A stretch of 64,000 nt of DNA. Origin: Phenylobacterium zucineum HLK1 (GTDB lineage: Bacteria > Pseudomonadota > Alphaproteobacteria > Caulobacterales > Caulobacteraceae). The first letter of the stretch is position 1; the number at the start of each line of letters is the position of its first letter. The notes beneath the pieces are model-generated. The model worked only from the letters and a program-made list of their open reading frames with translations, was not told the DNA's origin and searched no databases. This document shows, piece after piece, positions 61,168 to 64,000 of this stretch. The position numbers and the translations under genes were made by a program. Location of the stretch: contig NC_011144.1 of NCBI RefSeq assembly GCF_000017265.1, positions 310,001-374,000 of the forward strand, written 5' to 3'.

Positions 61168-61536
61168 TCAGCGGCAGCGCAGCTCGCCCTTGTCGATCTC
61201 CCGACCCAGCAGCGCGCCGCCGGCGGCGCCGAGGATCGTGCCGGTGGTGCGGTCGCGGCCGCCGTCGAGCTCGCGGCCGAGCAGGGCGCCCACGGCGGCG
61301 CCGATCACCAGGCCGGTCGTGCCGTTGTCGCGCTTGCAGTAGTAGCGGCCGTCGTCGCCCCGCCAGACGCGATCGTAGGAGACCGGCCGGGGCTCGTAGT
61401 AGCGGCCGCGCTCGTCGTAGATCCGCTCCTTGTGGCGCCGCCCGTGCGCCGGCGCGTGGTGCGGCGGGTCCGCCGCGGCGGGAAGAGCCGGAACGGCGAT
61501 GGCCGCGAGAACGGCGGTGAGCACGAGCTTGCGCAT
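61168..61536 (-). CDS. Exported glycine-zipper 2TM protein
   Basis: A 122-residue product: signal peptide (LVLTAVLAAIAVPALPAAA), a His/Arg-rich segment (HHAPAHGRRHKER), a YY...C-rich centre (DDGRYYCKRDNGTTG) and a duplicated glycine zipper (GLVIGAAVGALLGRELDGG; GTILGAAGGALLGREIDKG). This is the layout of glycine-zipper 2TM domain proteins in the envelope. Function unknown. Confidence 0.8.
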   Translation of the reverse strand: MRKLVLTAVLAAIAVPALPAAADPPHHAPAHGRRHKERIYDERGRYYEPRPVSYDRVWRGDDGRYYCKRDNGTTGLVIGAAVGALLGRELDGGRDRTTGTILGAAGGALLGREIDKGELRCR

Positions 61537-61699
61537 GAGATTGGCCCCGAGAGGATGGATGACGGTCCCTCGGGGGCTTCGTTCGCCACCCGGTGTGGCG
61601 GGACTGGGGCGGCGCTGCGGCGGGAAAAGGGGCGGCGGGAAAAGGGGCGGTGGAAAAAGGAGGGGCGGGGACCTGCCCCTTGCCCCCACGGTCCCTTGC

Positions 61700-61712
61700 C
61701 GCCATATAGCGC
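61700..61712 (+). promoter_or_regulatory. Probable -10 region of ffs
   Basis: CCATATAGCG at about 61702-61711 contains a TATAGC-like -10 just upstream of the predicted 5' end of the SRP RNA. Confidence 0.35.
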
Positions 61713-61713
61713 C

Positions 61714-61812
61714 TCGGAGATCGGCGGCGGACGAGCGCCTCGCCAACCTGGTCAGGTCCGGAAGGAAGCAGCCACAACGGGTCCCGCTTCGGGTTGTCGT
61801 TCGGTCTCCACC
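61714..61812 (+). ncRNA. ffs: Signal recognition particle 4.5S RNA
   Basis: The universal SRP core is present at about 61751-61773: TCAGGTCCGGAAGGAAGCAG, with the GGAA tetraloop and the Ffh-binding internal loop. Outer arms GGAGA (61716-61720) and TCTCC (61805-61809) can pair to close the hairpin, giving about 95-100 bases. Position directly upstream of dnaX is the usual one in alphaproteobacteria. The ends are approximate. Confidence 0.92.
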
Positions 61813-62128
61813 TTTCCCTTCGAGCATTCGGAAGCCTGGACGGGCGGCGGCGTGGCGTCGCTGGCCACGAACCAAGCGCCTGAGGCGTTGCGCAAGCGGC
61901 GGCTCCGGATTTCCCCGACACCAAGACCACAAAGATCACCAAGGACACGAAGGGCGTCCTGCCTCGTGATCGTCGTGCGCTTCGTGGCCTTCGTGTCGAA
62001 GGACGGCTTCGCCGTCGCCCTTGCGCCTGCGGGAGAGCGGCCGGTCCCGGTTCGTGTTTGTTCGTGGCCATGGACAGCGGGGCGTACGCGCGCCTTTCCC
62101 CTTCCGTTCACCGGGCCCGAACCGTTAG
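61813..62128. other. 316-base region between ffs and dnaX with dispersed-repeat motifs
   Basis: No convincing gene. It contains GACACGAAGG (61944-61953) and its exact inverted copy CCTTCGTGTC (61988-61997), within a stretch rich in CACGAAG/CTTCGTG and CACAAAGATCACC words. Similar words are seen in dispersed repeats of many bacteria. The dnaX promoter may lie at its right end, but no clear element was seen. Confidence 0.5.
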
Positions 62129-63946
62129 ATGGCCGCGATGGTGGACGACGAAGAGATTCCCGAGCGGGATCCCAACACCGGCGACATTTTCGGGGACGCC
62201 GCGCCTGCGGCGCCGGCGGCGTCCGCGCCTGCCTCCGGCGAGGAGTCGGCCGCCTACACCGTCATCGCCCGCAAGTACCGGCCGCGCACCTTCGAGGACC
62301 TCTACGGCCAGGAGGCCATGGTCCGCACCCTGCGCAACGCCTTCGCCTCGGGGCGGATCGCGCACGCCTTCATGCTGACCGGCGTCCGCGGGGTGGGCAA
62401 GACGACCACCGCGCGCCTGCTGGCCCGGGCCCTGAACTACGAGACCGCCACCGTCCACGAGCCGACCCTGGACCTGAAGGAAGAGGGGCTGCACTGCCGG
62501 GCCATCATCGAGGGCCGGCACATGGACGTCCTCGAGCTGGACGCCGCCTCGCGCACCGGGGTGAACGACATCCGGGAGCTGCTGGACGGGGTGCGCTATG
62601 CGCCCGTCGAGGCCCGCTACAAGGTCTACATCATCGACGAGGTCCACATGTTGTCGACGGGGGCGTTCAACGCGCTCCTGAAGACGCTGGAGGAGCCGCC
62701 GCCGCACGCCAAGTTCATCTTCGCCACGACCGAGATCCGCAAGGTGCCGGTCACCATCCTCTCGCGGACCCAGCGGTTCGACCTGCGCCGGGTGGAGCCC
62801 GAGATGCTGGTCAAGAACCTGGAGATGATCTGCGAGAACGAGGGGGCGCGGGTCGAGGCCGAGGGGCTGATGCTGATCGCCCGGGCCGCCGAGGGCAGCG
62901 TGCGCGACGGCCAGTCGATGCTGGACCAGGCCATCGTCCAGGCCGAGCCCGGCCAGACGGTCACCGCCGCCACCATCCGCGACATGCTGGGCCTGGCCGA
63001 CCGGGCCCAGACCATCGGCCTGTTCGAACAGCTCATGCGCGGCCAGGCGGGCGAGGCCATCGAGACGTTCCGCACGCTCTACGGCTACGGCGCCAATCCC
63101 GACCAGGTGATGCTGGACCTGCTGGACCATGTGCACGGGGCCAGCGTCGCCAAGGCCATCGGGCCGCAGGCGCTGGTGATGCCCAAGGAGCAGGCCCAGC
63201 GGCTGGCGGCGATCGGCGCGGCGGTCTCGGCGGGGGTGCTCTCGCGCCTATGGCAGCTGACCCTGAAGGCCTACGAAGAGGTCCGGCGCGCGCCCGACGC
63301 GGCCGCGGCCGTGGACATGGCGCTGATCCGGATGGCCTACGCCGCCGACCTGCCCGGCCCCGAGGAGGCGCTGAAGAAGCTGCAGGCGGGCGAGCCGGTG
63401 ACCGGCGGGCCGGGAGGCGGCGGCGGAGGCGGCGGCCGGGCGGTCCAGGCGCCGGGCGGCGGCGGGGCGAGCGCGGTGGCGCGCCAGACCATGGTCCAGC
63501 CGCAGGCGTCGGCCGAGCCGATGGCGCAGCTCGCCAGCTTCGAGGACATCCTGGCGCTGATCGAGAAGAAGCGGGACATCACGCTGAAGCTGGATATCGA
63601 GCGCTTCGTCCGCCCGATCAGCGTGCGGCCCGGCGCCATCGAGTACGAGCCGGCGCCCGGCGCGCCGCGCGACCTGGCGCAGCGGCTGGTGGCGCGCCTG
63701 CGCGAATGGACCGGGGAGCGCTGGCTGATCTCGGCCCAGGGCGGCGGCGGCGCCGAGAGCCTGTGGGAGAAGCAGAAGCGCGAGCAGCGCGAGGTGCGCG
63801 CCGCCATCGAGCAGGACCCCTTCGTGCAGTCGGTGATGCAGGCCTTCCCCGGCGCCGAGATCGTCGGCATCCGCCAGGCGGTCCAGCCCGCCGCGGCCGA
63901 GGGCGAGGCCCCGCCGGTCGAGGCCGACGACGAGGACGAGGACTAG
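62129..63946 (+). CDS. dnaX: DNA polymerase III tau (and gamma) subunit
   Basis: The clamp-loader ATPase of 605 residues. Walker A GVRGVGKT (85-92), Walker B YIIDEVHM, SRC-like arginine-finger motif SRTQRF, sensor motifs and a C-terminal tau region are present. The zinc module (four Cys) of most DnaX proteins is missing: only Cys123 remains in this part. A Gly-rich tract (426-436 and 443-446) separates ATPase and tau parts. ATG 62138 is an alternative start. It is followed by ybaB. Confidence 0.94.
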   Translation: MAAMVDDEEIPERDPNTGDIFGDAAPAAPAASAPASGEESAAYTVIARKYRPRTFEDLYGQEAMVRTLRNAFASGRIAHAFMLTGVRGVGKTTTARLLARALNYETATVHEPTLDLKEEGLHCRAIIEGRHMDVLELDAASRTGVNDIRELLDGVRYAPVEARYKVYIIDEVHMLSTGAFNALLKTLEEPPPHAKFIFATTEIRKVPVTILSRTQRFDLRRVEPEMLVKNLEMICENEGARVEAEGLMLIARAAEGSVRDGQSMLDQAIVQAEPGQTVTAATIRDMLGLADRAQTIGLFEQLMRGQAGEAIETFRTLYGYGANPDQVMLDLLDHVHGASVAKAIGPQALVMPKEQAQRLAAIGAAVSAGVLSRLWQLTLKAYEEVRRAPDAAAAVDMALIRMAYAADLPGPEEALKKLQAGEPVTGGPGGGGGGGGRAVQAPGGGGASAVARQTMVQPQASAEPMAQLASFEDILALIEKKRDITLKLDIERFVRPISVRPGAIEYEPAPGAPRDLAQRLVARLREWTGERWLISAQGGGGAESLWEKQKREQREVRAAIEQDPFVQSVMQAFPGAEIVGIRQAVQPAAAEGEAPPVEADDEDED

Positions 63947-63983
63947 CCAAGCTGAGCGCCTGCGGCGCCGGGAGTGAGTTGCG

Positions 63984-64000
63984 ATGAAAGACCTGAATTC
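63984..64000 (+). CDS. Start of a probable YbaB/EbfC nucleoid-associated protein gene (cut by window edge)
   Basis: An ATG at 63984 with GGGAGTGAG upstream reads Met-Lys-Asp-Leu-Asn before the window ends. Many alphaproteobacterial YbaB proteins begin MKDL, and dnaX-ybaB-recR is a conserved order, so the call rests mainly on position. Confidence 0.55.

Overview
The window is about 72% GC with almost gapless coding and reads as the chromosome of a Caulobacteraceae alphaproteobacterium, most likely Phenylobacterium or a close relative. Clues are the GC-ending codon use, an SRP RNA–dnaX–(ybaB) block, an Flp pilin followed by a CpaA prepilin peptidase, CtrA-like TTAA-N7-TTAA sites, a membrane-anchored CycM cytochrome, and a subclass B3 beta-lactamase of the kind known from Caulobacter. 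No phage, insertion sequence, CRISPR array, tRNA or rRNA was seen. Coordinates come from reading the sequence; no homology search or RNA folding program was run.

Layout. 1-6.3 kb: an edge-cut 2OG-Fe(II) oxygenase, a CPA2 antiporter, a 3-oxoacid CoA-transferase pair, secreted MsrA and a family-39 glycosyltransferase. 6.4-17 kb: a TonB receptor, the two-step agmatine-to-putrescine operon (aguA-aguB), a PAP2 phosphatase, two hot-dog proteins, SapC, and a DsbD-like reductase with a redoxin. 17-22.8 kb: pgi, then a histidine operon hisS-hisZ-hisG headed by a His-rich leader peptide and an attenuator, followed by a candidate small RNA. 22.8-33 kb: PCu(A)C and DUF2946 genes, a second CPA2 antiporter, an OmpA-like porin with 25 consecutive prolines, divergent putR/putA, and an SLC13 transporter. 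33-38.2 kb: class I ribonucleotide reductase genes nrdA and nrdB, separated by three unrelated genes but each preceded by paired NrdR-like boxes. 38.2-43.7 kb: a REP/MITE-like element, a gene remnant, a B3 metallo-beta-lactamase divergent from an AmpR-like regulator, two tandem paralogous internally duplicated winged-helix proteins, and htpX. 43.7-52 kb: a GGDEF-EAL protein, two convergent DAACS symporters, AMP nucleosidase, a phosphatase and an MFS transporter. 52-58.6 kb: pilin, prepilin peptidase, M17 aminopeptidase with an NlpC/P60 hydrolase, cycM, kdsB-pheA and nudC. 58.6-64 kb: an RTX-repeat protein, a YghU-type GST, an OsmC-like protein, a glycine-zipper protein, ffs, dnaX and the first codons of ybaB.

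The strongest regulatory finding is the leader before hisS. A 25-residue ORF carries 7 His codons in an 8-codon stretch, and mutually exclusive hairpins start at the base after the last His codon. This is the classical attenuation layout, here placed in front of a histidyl-tRNA synthetase gene and the HisZ/HisG first step of histidine synthesis. The most novel-looking protein family is the pair of neighbouring proteins at 40.4-42.5 kb, which together hold four copies of one roughly 150-residue winged-helix module. Other points worth following are a local codon-usage anomaly near the 3' end of nrdA, the matching palindromes around the candidate RNA after hisG, and the AmpR-like control proposed for the beta-lactamase.
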